From NCBI GenBank assembly GCA_023374045.1, contig CM041777.1, positions 459,290,251 to 459,354,250 on the forward strand: DNA of 64,000 nt, in the 5' to 3' direction. This DNA is from Limonium bicolor (Eukaryota > Streptophyta > Magnoliopsida > Caryophyllales > Plumbaginaceae). The notes under the pieces were generated by a model. It did not search any database and was not told the origin of the DNA. It saw nothing but the letters and a program-made list of their open reading frames with translations. This document shows, in pieces, positions 12,204 to 25,353 of the stretch; position 1 is the first letter of the stretch, and each line of letters begins with the position of its first letter. A program made the translations under genes and the position numbers.

Positions 12204-12736
12204 CGTAAACTAAAAGAACAATAACAATTAAATTAAAACAGCAAGAATCAGAGAGAGATAAAAAGAAATTAACTCACAAAATATGCAGATAAAAGTCCTA
12301 ATGTCTAAACACAGAATATTCAGAAACAACAAATGAAATCGGGAATAAAATCTGGAAGATAAAAGAAAATCTAAAACAAAATCAAATTAGAAATCAAAAC
12401 AGAGTAGATTAACTAAACTAACAGAATCCTCAGCGATAAAAACAGAAAGAAAATCAAAGGATAAAATCTGCAATCTGACCTAACTAAGCAACCACTAACA
12501 AAACAGATTCGAAAAATATTTAAGAAAGAAAAGGAAAGCCTGAAAGAAAACGTAACAGAAGAATAGAAAACAAATACTATCAACTACGTCAACTGAACGC
12601 TGTTAGCAATTAAATATTAAACAGCTAACCTAATGACTACACTAATCGCACGAGAAACAAAAGAAAAGGAAATAAAGAAAACTACCTACTTGTGTGGTCA
12701 GAATCAAATTCAACGGAATAAAACACGGACACAAAC
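12204..12736 (-). other. Leader of the Athila-like element (between PBS and gag)
   Basis: A-rich (on plus) non-coding DNA between the LARD insertion on the left and the Tekay insertion on the right. On the minus strand it sits upstream of the gag start at 5982 and downstream of the PBS at about 28105-28124, so it is the untranslated leader. The 12732-12736 bases CAAAC are the Tekay target duplication. No open frame of note. Confidence 0.75.
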
Positions 12737-15338
12737 TGAAATACCCGGGAATCGCAGGTTAGGAATGATATAGCATATAGTTTGATTAATGTGACTGAGG
12801 TTAATATCATAGTGGCCCGAGGAAATTAGCTATATTTCTTCATTAGGTTATTCCTATTCCTAAAAATATCCGCGATTGTCTACAGTCCCAAAATCCTTAC
12901 TTCGCATATTGTCATTGATGATACTATTATTTAAAATACTATTTCGACCCCTCTTCAATGTTTCAACGTTGTTTGAAAGTCTTTGAATGTGTTCCTAATT
13001 TAATTTGCATTTAATTGGGTGTTTTAATGTAGAATCCAAACTCGATTTTAATTCCCGTTATAAATTATTTCTAATTACAAAGAGTTCAAATCCCTTTTGA
13101 CTTCCTTAGTTTAATAATAAATCCTTCTCTTAATTTTGTTGTTATTAGAATTCTAGAATCTTCTTTATCGTTATGATAACCTCTCACTAGAATTACTGTC
13201 CTATTCTATCTAATTTATTTTCATTCCAATTCTCTTTCTATTTCGAATAAATGGTTAATAAATGATTCCCTATTATACTCTCTCTCTCATCTAGTTACAA
13301 CGATCTATTTTCTCAACAAATTCCAAATTATGAAAGTTATTCCCGAATTTCTAAGAAATAAGTTGTTAGAGGTTTGACTCCTTCCTGATGTTTCTCAAAC
13401 GTTATGTTGTTGTATAAATTTAACTATTTATTTATATTTTATTTTCTAAATTATTTGAGTTCCATAACTATTTAACTCTTTTATTTTAAAATGAATGATT
13501 ATTAATTTTTCTTAAATACTGATTTCCCTTATTCCTATAATTTCATATTTATATCACGATCTTCACCACTACGCTTCACCCTTATCACGACACTTCTACG
13601 CTTTTGCTCTCCCAAAATTTATTCACGCATCTTCTTTCTTGAGCTCTCAAAATTCGTGTTCTCCATTCTACCTTTGCTGGAGCATTTCCCTTGGTGCCAA
13701 TTAGAAATTCGACTGGGTAAAGTATTTCTGCTTGGTAGTTTATTTATTTATTCGATTGTGACTAGTAGCGTCTGATTGCTGGTTATATATATATATATCT
13801 AGACTCCAATTACGCCAACGAGTGCTTCTACTAATCCTGAGGAGATAGACTGTTGAGGTGAATTGATTTATCAGGTAAATTCTATGCTCAATGAATTTGA
13901 CTGTGGTTTTACAAAATATTGGAAAAGGGTTCCGCTGTGCTTTTGTGACGATTGCGTTTTGGAGATTGGGGATTGTTCCCACGATTTGGAATTGAGCAAT
14001 TGGTTTGTGCTGTGGTTTTTGATTCTAGATTTTGGGAGTCTTTCACAGGTTGTATTCTATTATTTGGGAGCCCATAGGTGCTCCCCATGATTGTTATTAT
14101 TTGCGCTGCACACATTGTTGCAGTTAAGCCCTTTGATCTACTCTATGTTACTTGTGTCTCATAGGGGGTGTGCACACTTAAGGACTTAGGGTGAGGTGGT
14201 TGTTTGCGGTCCCATAGGTGACTGTCCTCTTGTTTGAGGTCCCATAGGTGACCCCGTGTTTGGTATTGTGGTGCTCTACTGATGAAAGCTTTTTGATTCT
14301 GGAAATTCGTCTAATGTTCACCAAATTATTCATCTCTGATTGGTAAATGGTAAATGAGGTTCTAAAACGTATTTTACGGATTGAGATAGTCTTTACTTAG
14401 TTTTTCTGATTTGTGCGATCCTTTCTGTGTTTTGTCTATGTTTTATGATCGCAGGTATGGACGACTAAGTTTGGGGATTGGGGCAGCGAATCACATAGCT
14501 TAGGAATAAGGAGTTATTGAGGCAATGTCTGAATTACAATGTTATAGAAGTATTGTGACGTTTTCCAAAGGATTTATATTTTGGTCTTTGATTAGCTTCC
14601 GCATAAGTTGAATTAACATTTGTTTTGAGGTATTTAGTTCTTTAGCCTGAGCACCCATGGGGATTGGGTGTGGTGGTAATGCCCTGGAGGTTTTTGAATC
14701 CGCTATTGTTTTAAGATTACATTCGTTATGGTGGTTACTAATAAGTGTTTTTAACAATTTACGAATTGACCTTATGGAGTTTGAGCTTTGTGACGAGGTA
14801 CTTATTTAGCAACATTTTCCATATAAATGTCTTTCATATTGTTGTTATGGTTTATATAAGTGTTTTGGTGGTTTTTGGGTTCTGTTTACGTTTTCAAAAC
14901 TGCATTGAAGGACCTGTCCGAACGTCCGTCCGGACATCCATGTTTGGACAGGCCCCGAACATTTTCAAAGGATTTCATCATTTGGTTGTGTCCGAACATC
15001 TGTCCGAGCATCGACATTTAGACACACCCATCTATTTTCTCTGGTTTTGCTTCGACTTGTGTCTGAACTTTGGCATTCGGACACATGTTCGGACTTTACG
15101 AGTATCTGATTTCCGAAAGTGTCCGAACATCCGTCTGAGCTTCGATGTTCTGACATCTGTCTGATTTTAGTTTCTGAAGTCTTGACTTGTGTCCGAACGT
15201 TGATGTACGGACACAAGTTCGGACAGGGTGCTGTTTTGACCATAACTTGTTCGTTCAAGCTCTGTTTTGACTTCCGTTTGTGCCGTTGGATTTGTATTTT
15301 CTTAAGCTATCATTTGAGGTAAAATCCAGGGTGTTACA
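12737..15338 (+). repeat. 5' LTR of the Tekay element
   Basis: 2,602 bp, starts TGAAATACCCGGGAATCG and ends GGTGTTACA; direct repeat of 25354-27989. It includes a TA microsatellite near 13785-13799, repeats of GTCCCATAGGTGAC near 14209-14250 and the palindrome array 14915-15236 close to its 3' end. Confidence 0.95.
14915..15236. repeat. TGTCCGAAC...GTTCGGACA palindrome array in the Tekay LTR
   Basis: Units begin near 14915, 14988, 15060, 15120 and 15190. Each carries TGTCCGAAC (or a one-base variant) and, 20-35 bases later, GTTCGGACA or a variant. The 3' LTR copy is at about 27567-27880. The motif matches the array of the AlkB-element LTRs although the surrounding LTR sequence differs. Confidence 0.9.
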
Positions 15339-15341
15339 AGG

Positions 15342-15353
15342 TGGTATCAGAGC
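15342..15353 (+). other. Primer-binding site, tRNA-iMet type
   Basis: TGGTATCAGAGC lies three bases after the LTR end; it is complementary to the 3' end of plant initiator-Met tRNA as commonly described for these elements. The 15354-15749 stretch that follows is a non-coding leader. Confidence 0.9.
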
Positions 15354-15749
15354 CGTGTTTTTGAAATAAGATAAAATTTGAGTAAACCAGATTAAAAATT
15401 TGGGGATAAGCCGCTTGGGAAAGTTATGTTGAATTATATACCATATTGTGTTCTGCTGAGTTATATTGGACACCTCTATGTGGTGTTTAAAGATCATACA
15501 CCGAATAATTGCTTACTCGTTACACATATGTATATTACATGATGGTATATATGCTTGTTTATTTATACATTCTAACTGTCTACCCGAGGATTGGGTAGTA
15601 TGAGCATAGTAGGACTTAAGGGGATATTTGTAGGAGATTAAATTCCTTGAATTCGTGACTCATAATCAGGAGTCCATCTTGAATAGAATAGACTGGCAGG
15701 CCGATTAAATTTCTCCTACAACACCAGAAGTCGAAGCAGAAGCACTACC

Positions 15750-16890
15750 ATGGCAGCCAACGACCCAATGAGACAAATCCAGGAGCTTGCCTTGAACCTG
15801 GGCCAGATTGTGCAACACCAAGCCCAGCGAGACAATGTGCTAGAAGACTACACGAAGAGAATTGCCCACCTGAAGCCGACTACATTCAAGGGGGAGGAGG
15901 ACCCAGTACTATTGGAGGATTGGCTGCGTGAGTTCGACAAGATCTTTGAGGCAGTCAACTGCCCTGCTGACAGGAGAGTCAATACCACCGTGTACTACTT
16001 CAAGAGCGAGGCTGACATCTGGTGCTCTGCCAACAAGGACGCTCTTCTGGCGGGACCTAATTTTGGATGGGAGGCAATGAAGGAGGCCATGCGAAGGCGA
16101 TTCTATCCTGAGCATGTCCGGATGCAGAAATACCTGGAGTTCTCTGAGCTCAAGCAGTAGGCCCGGAGTGTGAAGGAGTACCACTCCAAATTTCTAGAGC
16201 TGGCGAGGTTCGCACCGACGATGGTCCTTGACGAGGCGTCGAAGGTGCAGCGTTTTGTGGGGGGACTCAACTGGAGTCTCCAGGAGGCCTTGAGCGTACG
16301 GACGATACCTACCCTCCAGGATGCTTATGGAAAGGCTGCTAACCTGTATAGGGTGCAGCAGAAGAGGAGGGAGGTCCAGACGGGCCAAAGAGGAAGACAG
16401 AGGATGTGGAGGAGTCCCGGAGTCGAGATGACCGACATCAGAGGCCCAACTAGGACAAGAGGTGGAGGCCTAACTTAGATGATAGGAAGAGGTTCGATGG
16501 GAACCAGAGGAATGACCAGAGGAGGAACGATAGACCCTAGGGTCAGGTTCAGAGGGGAGAGAGCGGGAGAGATAGGCACTTCCACTGCAGGAGATGCCAC
16601 AAGGACCACCCCGGGAAAGACTATGAAGGAAACTTGGTGGCGTGCTTCCGGTGTGGCAGGAAGGGCCGCAGAGCTTTTGAGTGCTTCCAGAACCCTCAGG
16701 GAGGCGCTCAAGAGAGGGGTAATGGCGGGGATCGAGCCTACAGACCAGCAAACTCCCAACCCCGAGGCAGAGATCAACACCAGGGCCAGAACCAGCGCGG
16801 GGATGCTCCCCAACGTGGTAATGGCGGGGGTGGAAATGGAGGCAACAGAGGTCAAGGGGAGAACCGAGATAACAGTCGAGCTCCCGGAAG
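15750..16890 (+). pseudogene. gag: Tekay Gag, broken by a stop and frameshifts
   Basis: ATG at 15750. The capsid region includes KPTTFKGEEDPVLLEDWLR and later W..L...RRRFYPEHV, typical of chromovirus Gag. TAG at 16158-16160 (CAG to TAG, a C-to-T change) interrupts it; the frame continues as ARSVKEYHSKFLELARFAPT to about 16478, then shifts. A double zinc-knuckle region follows at about 16585-16690 in another frame. In each knuckle one ligand is lost: the last Cys of the first reads Tyr, and the His of the second reads Arg. No intron-like break separates capsid and knuckle, unlike the AlkB element. Confidence 0.88.
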
Positions 16891-17536
16891 GATCAATGTT
16901 ATGAGTCGGGCCGAAGCTGAGGCCGAAGCAGAGGTGTTAGCAGGTACCTTTCCTGTTCATGGTACTCCTGCTCGTGTTTTGTTTGATACTGGGGCTTCGT
17001 ATTTGTTCATTTCTGAGAATTTTGTTAAAAGACTAAGTCTAGAAACTTGTAAGTCCCCTACCATAGCAGTATCTATACCCTCAGGGCGGGTTATTTCTTG
17101 TAATTATGTATTGAAAGATGTGGGGGTAGACATAAAGGGGGAAACTTTTGCAACTGACCTGATCCAGTTCGTCCTCCCCGACTTCGACATCATCTTGGGT
17201 TTGGACTGGCTAAGCAAGTACTAAGGGAAGATCGATTGTGGTGAGCAGAAGATCATCTTGAGAGGATCATCGGGCCAAAGAGTCTCCTACAGTGGCATGG
17301 AGAAGAAGCTGGGAGTAAAGATAGTCTCAGCCATGTCGATTCTCTCCCAAGTGAGGAAGGGACAGAAGGCATACCTTTGCCATGTCCAGGACCTGAGCCG
17401 GGAGCCAAGCCCATTAGAAGAGATCCGAGTGGTGAATGAGTTCCCTGACGTCTTTCCAGATGAGATTCCTGGCATGCCGCCAGACAGAGAGGTGGAGTTC
17501 AGTGTCGACCTTGTGCCAGGAGTAGCACCTATTTCC
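16891..17536 (+). pseudogene. pol: Tekay aspartic protease region, broken
   Basis: The retroviral-type protease is recognised from VLFDTGASYLFIS at about 16975-17010, with the active-site DTG intact, and a downstream ILGLDWL. TAA at 17221-17223 interrupts the protease/RT linker. The linker continues in frame with [20 protein letters not shown], the usual sequence preceding Gypsy RT. A one-base shift near 17537 separates it from RT. Confidence 0.87.
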
Positions 17537-18134
17537 AGGCCCCATACCGTATGGCGCCCTCAGAGTTGAAGGAACTGAAGGTTCAGTTGGAGGACCTCTT
17601 GGATAAGGGATACATTCGCCCGAGTGTATCGCCTTGGGGAGCTCCTGTTTTGTTCGTAAAGAAGTAGGATGGGAGCATGAGGCTGTGCATAGACTACCGG
17701 GAGTTGAATCAGATCACTGTGAAGAACCGGTATCCCTTGCCCAGGATCGACAACCTTTTTGAACAGCTACAGGGTGCAGGAGTCTTTTCCAAGATAGACC
17801 TGAGGTCAGGATACCACCAGCTTCGTGTTGCAGAGAAGGACATCCCGAAGACTGCCTTCCGGACCAGATATGGGCACTTTGAGTTCCTGGTGATGCCCTT
17901 TCGATTGACGAATGCGCCGGCAGTCTTCATGGACCTCATGAACCGGATCTTTAACCCCTATTTAGACCGGTTTGTGGTGGTATTTATCGACGATATTCTC
18001 ATCTACTCCAAAGATGAGGAAGAGCATGAGGAGCACCTGAGATTAGTCTTACAGATCCTGAGAGAGCAGCAGCTTTACGCCAAGCTGTCCAAGTGTGACT
18101 TCTGGTTGGACCGAGTGGCCTTCCTGGGCCACAT
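17537..18134 (+). pseudogene. pol: Tekay reverse transcriptase, interrupted by solo LTR
   Basis: RT motifs in order: [18 protein letters not shown], a TAG stop at 17665-17667, [50 protein letters not shown] and the catalytic VVFIDDIL near 17975-18000. The G expected after MPF in most Gypsy RTs is Arg here. The frame stops at FLGHI where the solo LTR enters at 18135 and resumes after 23372 in the same frame, less one TSD copy. Confidence 0.9.
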
Positions 18135-21100
18135 TGAAATACCCCTAACCTTTAAAACATAAGTAAATGATCTATTAATGATCTAAGATGGTTAATAAAC
18201 ATCTAAATATTATTGGGGAACAATCTAAAAGATCTCAACAAGGCAAAACATGCCTTAAGATCGGTAAAGTCAAAAATGTGTTTTAAAGCACCATAAAGAT
18301 TGTATGACCCCAAATAGGATCCAAAGTGGATTCCTATGTATTTAAATGAGACAAGGAACACAACAAAACTGTCCTCAAAGAAAACTAAGCTCGGGAACAC
18401 CCTGTGACACAAAAAGGTGCACTAAAACACCTTAAAGCACGTTTTTGTGAAATTGCCTTCTAAATTAGTTTTTAATGGGCTTAAAAGTTATAATTACCTT
18501 TAAATATGATATTATATCACATTATATCATATTAGGAATTTAATTCCAAATTTTACAAATTTTTACAAATTTAATGTTAAAATATTAGTAAAACCCTAAA
18601 AGGGGGCCCACTTGAGTCAACATTGACTAAGATTGGTCAAGAGGTCAAAGTTGACCCCTTGGACCATAAGAGATCAGCAGCCACAAGCTAAGGAGGCTCC
18701 AATTCGCCACTTGTACACACCATGGACAGCACTCCAACATAACACCCTAAATTAAGGGTTACTTTTGCCTTTTGATTAATTAATAAACCATTAGCTCCAT
18801 TATTTGACCCCCTCCAGCTGGAAAACCGTGTGAGCCTTCCTTTCTTCTCCATTAGCCGACCTCTTGTTCCCTCTTATCTCCTAGATGAGTCACCTCTCAT
18901 TAACAAAGGAATAAACTAATCAAATTTGCTTTTTCAATCAAATAATACCCATTCTAATCACTCTCTCTCTCCTAGCTTCATTCCAACCGATGAAGCTGCT
19001 CCTACAAGCTCTCCCAAGTTCTCTCAACTGTGGCTCTTGAGGTAGGAAGGTAGACCCATCTTCTAAGCTTCTAAGTAATGGTTTAAGGCTTGTTTTTGGC
19101 TCTTTTTCTTCATCTCTTCACCATCTATGCTTAGATCTCGTGGCTAATCAATTCGTATGGCTTATTCTCAGTGTTCTAAGGTTAGAACATCAATCAAATT
19201 CGGTTGAAGCAAGATAAGAGGCCAAAATTTCTCAAAATCTCATTTTAAGGTAAAAACATACCTTCAGCTTCCTTACTCTTCATCCGATTTTCTTCCTCTG
19301 ATTTTTATGAGTTTACACACTCATAATCTTCATATTTACATGTTAAATCAGTTGGTTAGCCATTTGGAGCAAGGGTGGCCGAGATCCAAAGGAAATACCC
19401 TTCTTTAAGGCATTTTCCCAAGGTAAAACCTAATACCAAGGAAGCTTGTTGTTGTATAGCTATTTCCTATGTCAATATGGTGGATCTAACACCTTGTGGT
19501 GTGTTTGATTCAGGCCGTATCCACCTAGAAGCTTCCTCGCATTTTTAAGGTGATTTTTGCCTTAAATCTTACATTAATTGTTCCTTATGGTTAAGCTCAA
19601 GCTTGGAGTATAACCATATCTTATTTTGGTGTATGAAACATGTCTAAATGATGTGGTGAATTTTCCTTCAAGTGACCGAGTTCATACAAGGAGAAACCAA
19701 GGTATAAACACCTTAAAACTTATGATTTTATGAATTCTTAGTGTATATATTAAATATGCCGAGAGTGAACTTAATAATATGGGTTATATTAACCTAAAAA
19801 TGAAAAAAAAATGACTAAGATAAATTAAGTTAGTCATTTAAGAGATTTAATTAACATAATGGTCAAATTATGACATTATGTGGAAAAAATAATTAAATCC
19901 AAGTGAGGCCGTGAGTATATACTATATTTTTTAGACATTTAAAGTGTAATTTATTTTGCAAGTTCAAGATCATAATAAGGCCATGTCATTAGGCCATTTT
20001 AATTTAAGTTTATAAGCTTATTTAGTTAGATTTTTGCTTATATAATTAATTTTGGGGCCAAACCGTAATTACTGGAAAATATAAAGCCGTGGGCTTAATT
20101 TAGAGGAATTTAGGGTTCTTAAATGAATTTAATAAAAATTATAACATTTTATAAAGTTTTGTGTCAAAATAGTAAAAATAGAAAACTATAGGTTATATTT
20201 AGTAATTACCGAAAGGTTTGGGTCCAAGTTGGTATTAGAAGTCAAAGTTGACTATATAGGAGACTTTGACCAAGTTTGGAGAATTTAAGGAATTAAAATA
20301 CTACCTTATAATAAGATAGTTATTAAATTGTAAAAGATTTATAAGTCTTGGGGTGATATTGTGATTTTCGAAAACTTGGGGTACTAAATGGAGTTTAGTA
20401 CAAACCTTGGGTTATTAGGAATTTTTAGAAGTTGATTTGGTTAAATTTGGAGTTTATATGAATTATATGAGTATAATATAAGATATTTCATAAATTGTTA
20501 CAAATGGGTAACATATGTGGTGAAACCGAGATTTAGAGAAAGTATAAGGTTAATAATGATATTTATAACCTTTTGGTATAGTTTGGTAATTTTTGGAATT
20601 ATATATGAAGTTTTATGAAGATATATGTATAATATATAGTGTTGGTGATATTAGAAACTATATGTTATTAAATGGGGTTATTTGGTGATTATAAGAAGTT
20701 AAGTGGTGGAAATTAAATTTAAATAGACCATGGGGTCTGTTCGGTTATTTTGAGAAAATATAACCATGGGTTATAATTATGTTAAGGAATAAGGATTATA
20801 ATATAAGGTATATACTATAAGTGTAACAAGGAAATATAATTTGGGGTTGATTTGTAAATTATGGAAGTTTGGTGGGAATTAATTAATACCGAGAGTTTTT
20901 AGTGCTGTATGGTATTTTATAACAATATATAACTATAGGTTATAATTGTTTTAATGACATAAATGTCAAAATACATGTTATTTAACTATAATATAACATT
21001 ATGTAAAATGTGTGGTGGATTTTGTAAATACTTAAGAAAGATAGGTACTGTTCGGAAATATTAATATTTTTGAATGAAATTTATAATATGGTTTTTAATG

Positions 21101-23372
21101 TTATAAGAGTTATAACATTTATAATATAAGAAGTATTCATTAAAAAGAATGAATATATATTATAAGACTTACCATGTAATGAATAGTTCCATAATACATG
21201 TATATAAATAAATATATGTTATGGTGACATGGTTCAATAACTATAAATTATCATAATTAAAATGATAATAGATGAAGAGGAAGGAATTATAAACATTGGA
21301 TATGGAATTCTAATGTTAAGAAGTTTACATGGGATAATAAGGATTTATATGATTCAAAAGTATTGTTTGCATATGAATTATACCACATTGAAAAAAAAAA
21401 GAGACAAACCTTGGAAAAATAAATACTAAGGTGAGATGTATAGTGCATGACAAAGGATCATACATGCAATAAAGAAACAAACTATACGATATACAAATAT
21501 ACATTAAGTTACATGCGATAACAAAGTTCAACAATAAGTATATTAATATACAAGGCAAGACTACGCATGTAATAAAACGTTTACCAATCTCGAGTTAAGC
21601 CGAAAACCCGACAAACATTGACAGTTTATAACGGGGGATTAACCGGGAGGTATTAGTGACGGTACGGGGTACCGTAGAGTTGTATTGTTATACGGGATGC
21701 TAATCAGTAGCATTATGTGTTGTTTAGACTGCTAGAGACGACACACGGAGCATAGGATCTTGCTGATTCATACTCCACCGTAATACAATCCGGGTGAACA
21801 GTATGTTATTTATGTGGCTTGATTGTCTCTGAGGATTTCCTCAGTTCAGACATTGTGTGAAAATCTGTGTTAAGATTGAATGTCTGCTTGTGTGAATTAA
21901 TATGCTTGAGTTGTATATTAATGCTGCTTATTATTATTACTGTTGCACGATAACAGTACAGTTCGTATATATGAACACATTATAAAACGAACTAGCGGCA
22001 ATGATGCTATCTTATATGTGTAATATAAGGAACGTAAGAAAAACGTTGTAGCATTAAGACAATAAGATATATATATATATATATATATTATCTGAGACTT
22101 ATATACGGAGCATTGGCCTCTTTAACGCCGCTCTCGTATCTAACACTGGATCCCGAGTCGACATACTCAGGATTGGACTAACGACCTTAGTCTGTTGTGT
22201 TAGGAAAAATAATAAAACAAATGCGATGGTATAGGTCAGTTTATCAAGAGGACGTGGCTCTTTCTGTGAACTGTGATCCATTAACGATACTAGGGTACCG
22301 TGTGGTAACCGTAAGTATCTGGATAAATTTCCAACGGACTACAGATGGTTCGTCGGTTGGAGACTCTACCGCTGGAGTGGCTACTGCCGTGTGTGACCCG
22401 CCATTTGAGATGGGTAACTTAGAGACACGTCGTTCTAATGAGACGTTGTCATTAGACATGACTGAACAATTACGAACGATTATATTAACTCGTACATTAG
22501 GCGAACATTATTTTGGCGTGCATGCCAAAGATGAGAGTTCATACTCGTTTATAACTCTCGTTGTTTCGCCTTGTTGTTCTTTGGTTGTGCTTTGTGGTTA
22601 TGTATGGTATGTTGGTGGATTTGGTTGAACGAGCCCTTGTGCTCATATTGTGTGTTGTGAACTGGTTGTGTCGAGTCGCCGTACTCATGAGTGGATTATG
22701 GTGGATTGTTTGGTCGGGTGAGTATCACTGAACTCAATTATGAACTATTAAGTGTTTGTTGGAATGGAGTCTCTGTACTCATGTAAGCGTTGTAACGCTT
22801 TCAGTGGTTATTACGATGCGATGTGTGAAGCCGGGGGCTTGTTTGTTATTTGAGTTTACTGCAAAATATACATTGTTGTTTTACAGTTTTAACATTAAAC
22901 TATTTGTATGGAAAGGAATTGCATGCTCTCGACCAAATAACTGAGTGGTCCGAGGGTGCGTGACAGTCAGGTAATAACATACTCAGTCGGGGCTGATTTC
23001 ATACCACAAACAACCATTTTTGCAGGTATGCAGCTTCCGGTGTCGGCAAAGAGAGTGACACGCTGGGTAGTTTGATTACAGTTATTTGAACATGCACTGT
23101 TGCATTTTGATACGAACCTAGAAACGTGTATAGGTTTTGGATACTTAGAAAGCTCACTGTGAATGTATTTTATCTTGGTCTGGGAAGTTTAGATCTATCT
23201 CTTGTTGTCACTGTGGGAAAATGTTTCGTATTTAAGATTACTTCAGTAGGCACGTTATTACCCGTATGGGCGAGTAAGAATGGTGACACCAGTAGTACAA
23301 TTGTTGAGATTACCGTTGCGATTACATTGTTAATTAAGTTGATTAGGAGCCGAATAGAGTAGGGGTGTTACA
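18135..23372 (+). mobile_element. Solo LTR, 5.2 kb, inside Tekay pol (TSD CACAT)
   Basis: Starts TGAAATACCCCTAACC, ends GGGGTGTTACA, flanked by CACAT at 18130-18134 and 23373-23377. 5,238 bp is very long even for plant Gypsy LTRs. It contains no PBS or pol; the short open frames inside it (for example 22197-22628) match nothing I know and are left out. A/T-rich through 19800-21560, with a TA microsatellite near 22067-22088. The first ~2 kb is repeated in diverged form at 32261-34196. Confidence 0.92.
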
Positions 23373-23941
23373 CACATCGTTACTAAGAAGGGGATCTCAG
23401 TGGATCCGGCCAAGATCCAAGCAGTAAAAGAGTGGCCAAGACCGAGCAACCTGACAGAGGTTCGCAGCTTCCTGGGTCTAGCAGGTTACTACCGAAGATT
23501 TGTGAAGGATTTCTCGAAGATTGCTAGGCCCCTCACAAACCTCATGAAGAAGGTAACCAAGTTTCAGTGGGACGATTATTGCGAAAAGGCGTTTCAGATG
23601 TTGAAGGAGAGGTTGACCACAGCCCCAGTGTTAACCTTGCCCTCAGGGACAGACGGATTCGAGGTTTTCAGCGACGCTTCTAAGTATGGCTTGGGGTGTG
23701 TCTTGATGCAGCACAGGAAAGTCATAGCCTATGCATCGAGACAACTGAAGGAATATGAGACCCGATACCCGACGCATGACTTAGAGCTCGCAGCAGTAGT
23801 CTTCGCCCTTAAGATCTGAAGGCACTACCTCTACGGTGTCACCTGCAAGATCTACACTGACCACAAGAGCCTCATGTACATCTTCACCCAGAATGAACTT
23901 AATATGAAGCAGAGGGCTTCGAGATCCACGGTGATGGCAGC
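23373..23941 (+). pseudogene. pol: Tekay RT end and RNase H, broken
   Basis: Resumes from the RT thumb ([16 protein letters not shown], then [18 protein letters not shown]) into RNase H, with the first catalytic Asp in [17 protein letters not shown] and the [16 protein letters not shown] motif. TGA at 23817-23819 replaces a Trp codon. IYTDHKSL and NMKQR follow, then a deletion near 23920-23945 removes the end of RNase H and the connection (the VADALSR motif) before integrase. Confidence 0.88.
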
Positions 23942-25285
23942 TTGAGATTCAGAGGCCGATGGTGTGTGCCTCAGGGGTGTATTGAGGTAACGGAGAGACT
24001 GATGAGGGAGGCCCACAATACTCCCTATTCGGTCCATCCTGGTGGTGACAAATTGTATAAAGACTTGAAGAGGATGTTTTGGTTGCCTAAGATGAAGAGG
24101 GAGGTGGCAGAGTACGTATCGAAGTGCCTTGCCTGTCAGAAGGTCAAGTTCGAGCATAAAAGGATAGGAGGTTTATTGCAGCCGCTGGAGGTCCCAAAGT
24201 GGAAGTGGGACTCCATTTCCATGGACTTCATGATGGGTTTACCACCGGCGAGAGGAGGAGTCGATCAGATTTGGGTGATAGTGGACCGACTCACTAAGTC
24301 TGCACGATTCATACCCATGAAGAAGACGTGGTCCATGAGTCAGTTCGTGGATGCCTACACCAAGAATGTAGTGAGATACCATGGAGTTCCCGAGACCATC
24401 ATATCAGATAGAGACTCGAGATTCTTAGCCCATTTCTGGCAGCAATTTCAGAAGGCGATGGGCACGAAGCTGAAGTTGAGCACTGCTTTTCATCCAGCCA
24501 CTGATGGCCAGACCGAGAGAACCATCCAGACCTTGGAGGACATGCTTCGAGCATGTGTGATGGACTTCCAGGGTTCATGGGCTGATATGTTACACTTGGT
24601 GGAATTTTCGTACAACAACAGTTACCACACCAGCATCAAGATGGCTCCCTATGAGGCCCTGTATGAGAGGAAGTGCAGGACACCGTTGTGTTGGAGCGAC
24701 ATTAGTGAGACTGTTGTTTTGGGGCCACAGTTGATTAAGGAGACTATGGAGCAGGTTCGAGTGATCCAGAGTCGGATGAAGGCAGCTCAGGACAGGCAGA
24801 AGTCCTATGCAAACCTCAAGCGCAGACCGGTTGAGTTCGAGGTGGGGGACAGAGTCTTCCTGAAGGTATCTCCTGTGAGAGGGGTAACCAGATTCGGGAA
24901 GAAAGAGAAGCTCAGTCCCAAATTCTTTGGACCTTACGAGATCTTAGAGAGGATTGGAGAGGTGGCATACCGTCTGGCGCTTCCTTATGAGCTGGAGAAG
25001 GTTCACAACGTCTTTCATGTATCCCAGCTGAAGCAGTACGTCCCCGACCCTTCACACGTGTTGCAACCAGAGGTCTTGGAGCTAGAGCATAATCTCTCTT
25101 ACGAGGAGTATCCCATCAGAGTCATGGATACTAAGACCAGAGAGACCAGATCGAAGTCCACCCGCATGGTCAAGGTCTTATGGTCAAATCATGGGACGGA
25201 GGAGGCCAAGTGGGAAGTGGAGGAGGAGATGAGGAAGAAGTACCCCCAGCTCTTCGATCAGGTAACCATTTCAGTCAGTACCTAG
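23942..25285 (+). CDS. pol: Tekay integrase with C-terminal chromodomain, open but N-terminally truncated
   Basis: Open for 447 codons. An HHCC zinc domain (H in [10 protein letters not shown], then CLACQ) is followed by the DDE core: D in [11 protein letters not shown] in SDRDSRFL and E in DGQTERTIQ. The GPY/F-type region ([21 protein letters not shown]) and [10 protein letters not shown] follow, then a chromodomain-like end with [19 protein letters not shown]. The start given is only where the frame opens; the true polyprotein reads through from RNase H. Alone it lacks the rest of pol, so it is a remnant of an inactive element even though this segment has no stop. Confidence 0.9.
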   Translation: MRFRGRWCVPQGCIEVTERLMREAHNTPYSVHPGGDKLYKDLKRMFWLPKMKREVAEYVSKCLACQKVKFEHKRIGGLLQPLEVPKWKWDSISMDFMMGLPPARGGVDQIWVIVDRLTKSARFIPMKKTWSMSQFVDAYTKNVVRYHGVPETIISDRDSRFLAHFWQQFQKAMGTKLKLSTAFHPATDGQTERTIQTLEDMLRACVMDFQGSWADMLHLVEFSYNNSYHTSIKMAPYEALYERKCRTPLCWSDISETVVLGPQLIKETMEQVRVIQSRMKAAQDRQKSYANLKRRPVEFEVGDRVFLKVSPVRGVTRFGKKEKLSPKFFGPYEILERIGEVAYRLALPYELEKVHNVFHVSQLKQYVPDPSHVLQPEVLELEHNLSYEEYPIRVMDTKTRETRSKSTRMVKVLWSNHGTEEAKWEVEEEMRKKYPQLFDQVTISVST

Positions 25286-25340
25286 TTCACACTTTTCGCT
25301 GTAAGGATGAGTTTTAGCTTCGAGGGCGAAGCTTTCTTTT

Positions 25341-25353
25341 AAGGGGGATGAGA
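25341..25353 (+). other. Polypurine tract of the Tekay element
   Basis: AAGGGGGATGAGA immediately precedes the 3' LTR start at 25354. Confidence 0.85.

Noticed and set aside
22197..22628. 143-codon open frame in the 5.2-kb solo LTR
   Set aside because: No recognisable motif, low-information composition, and no sign of a gene around it; chance frame in an LTR.
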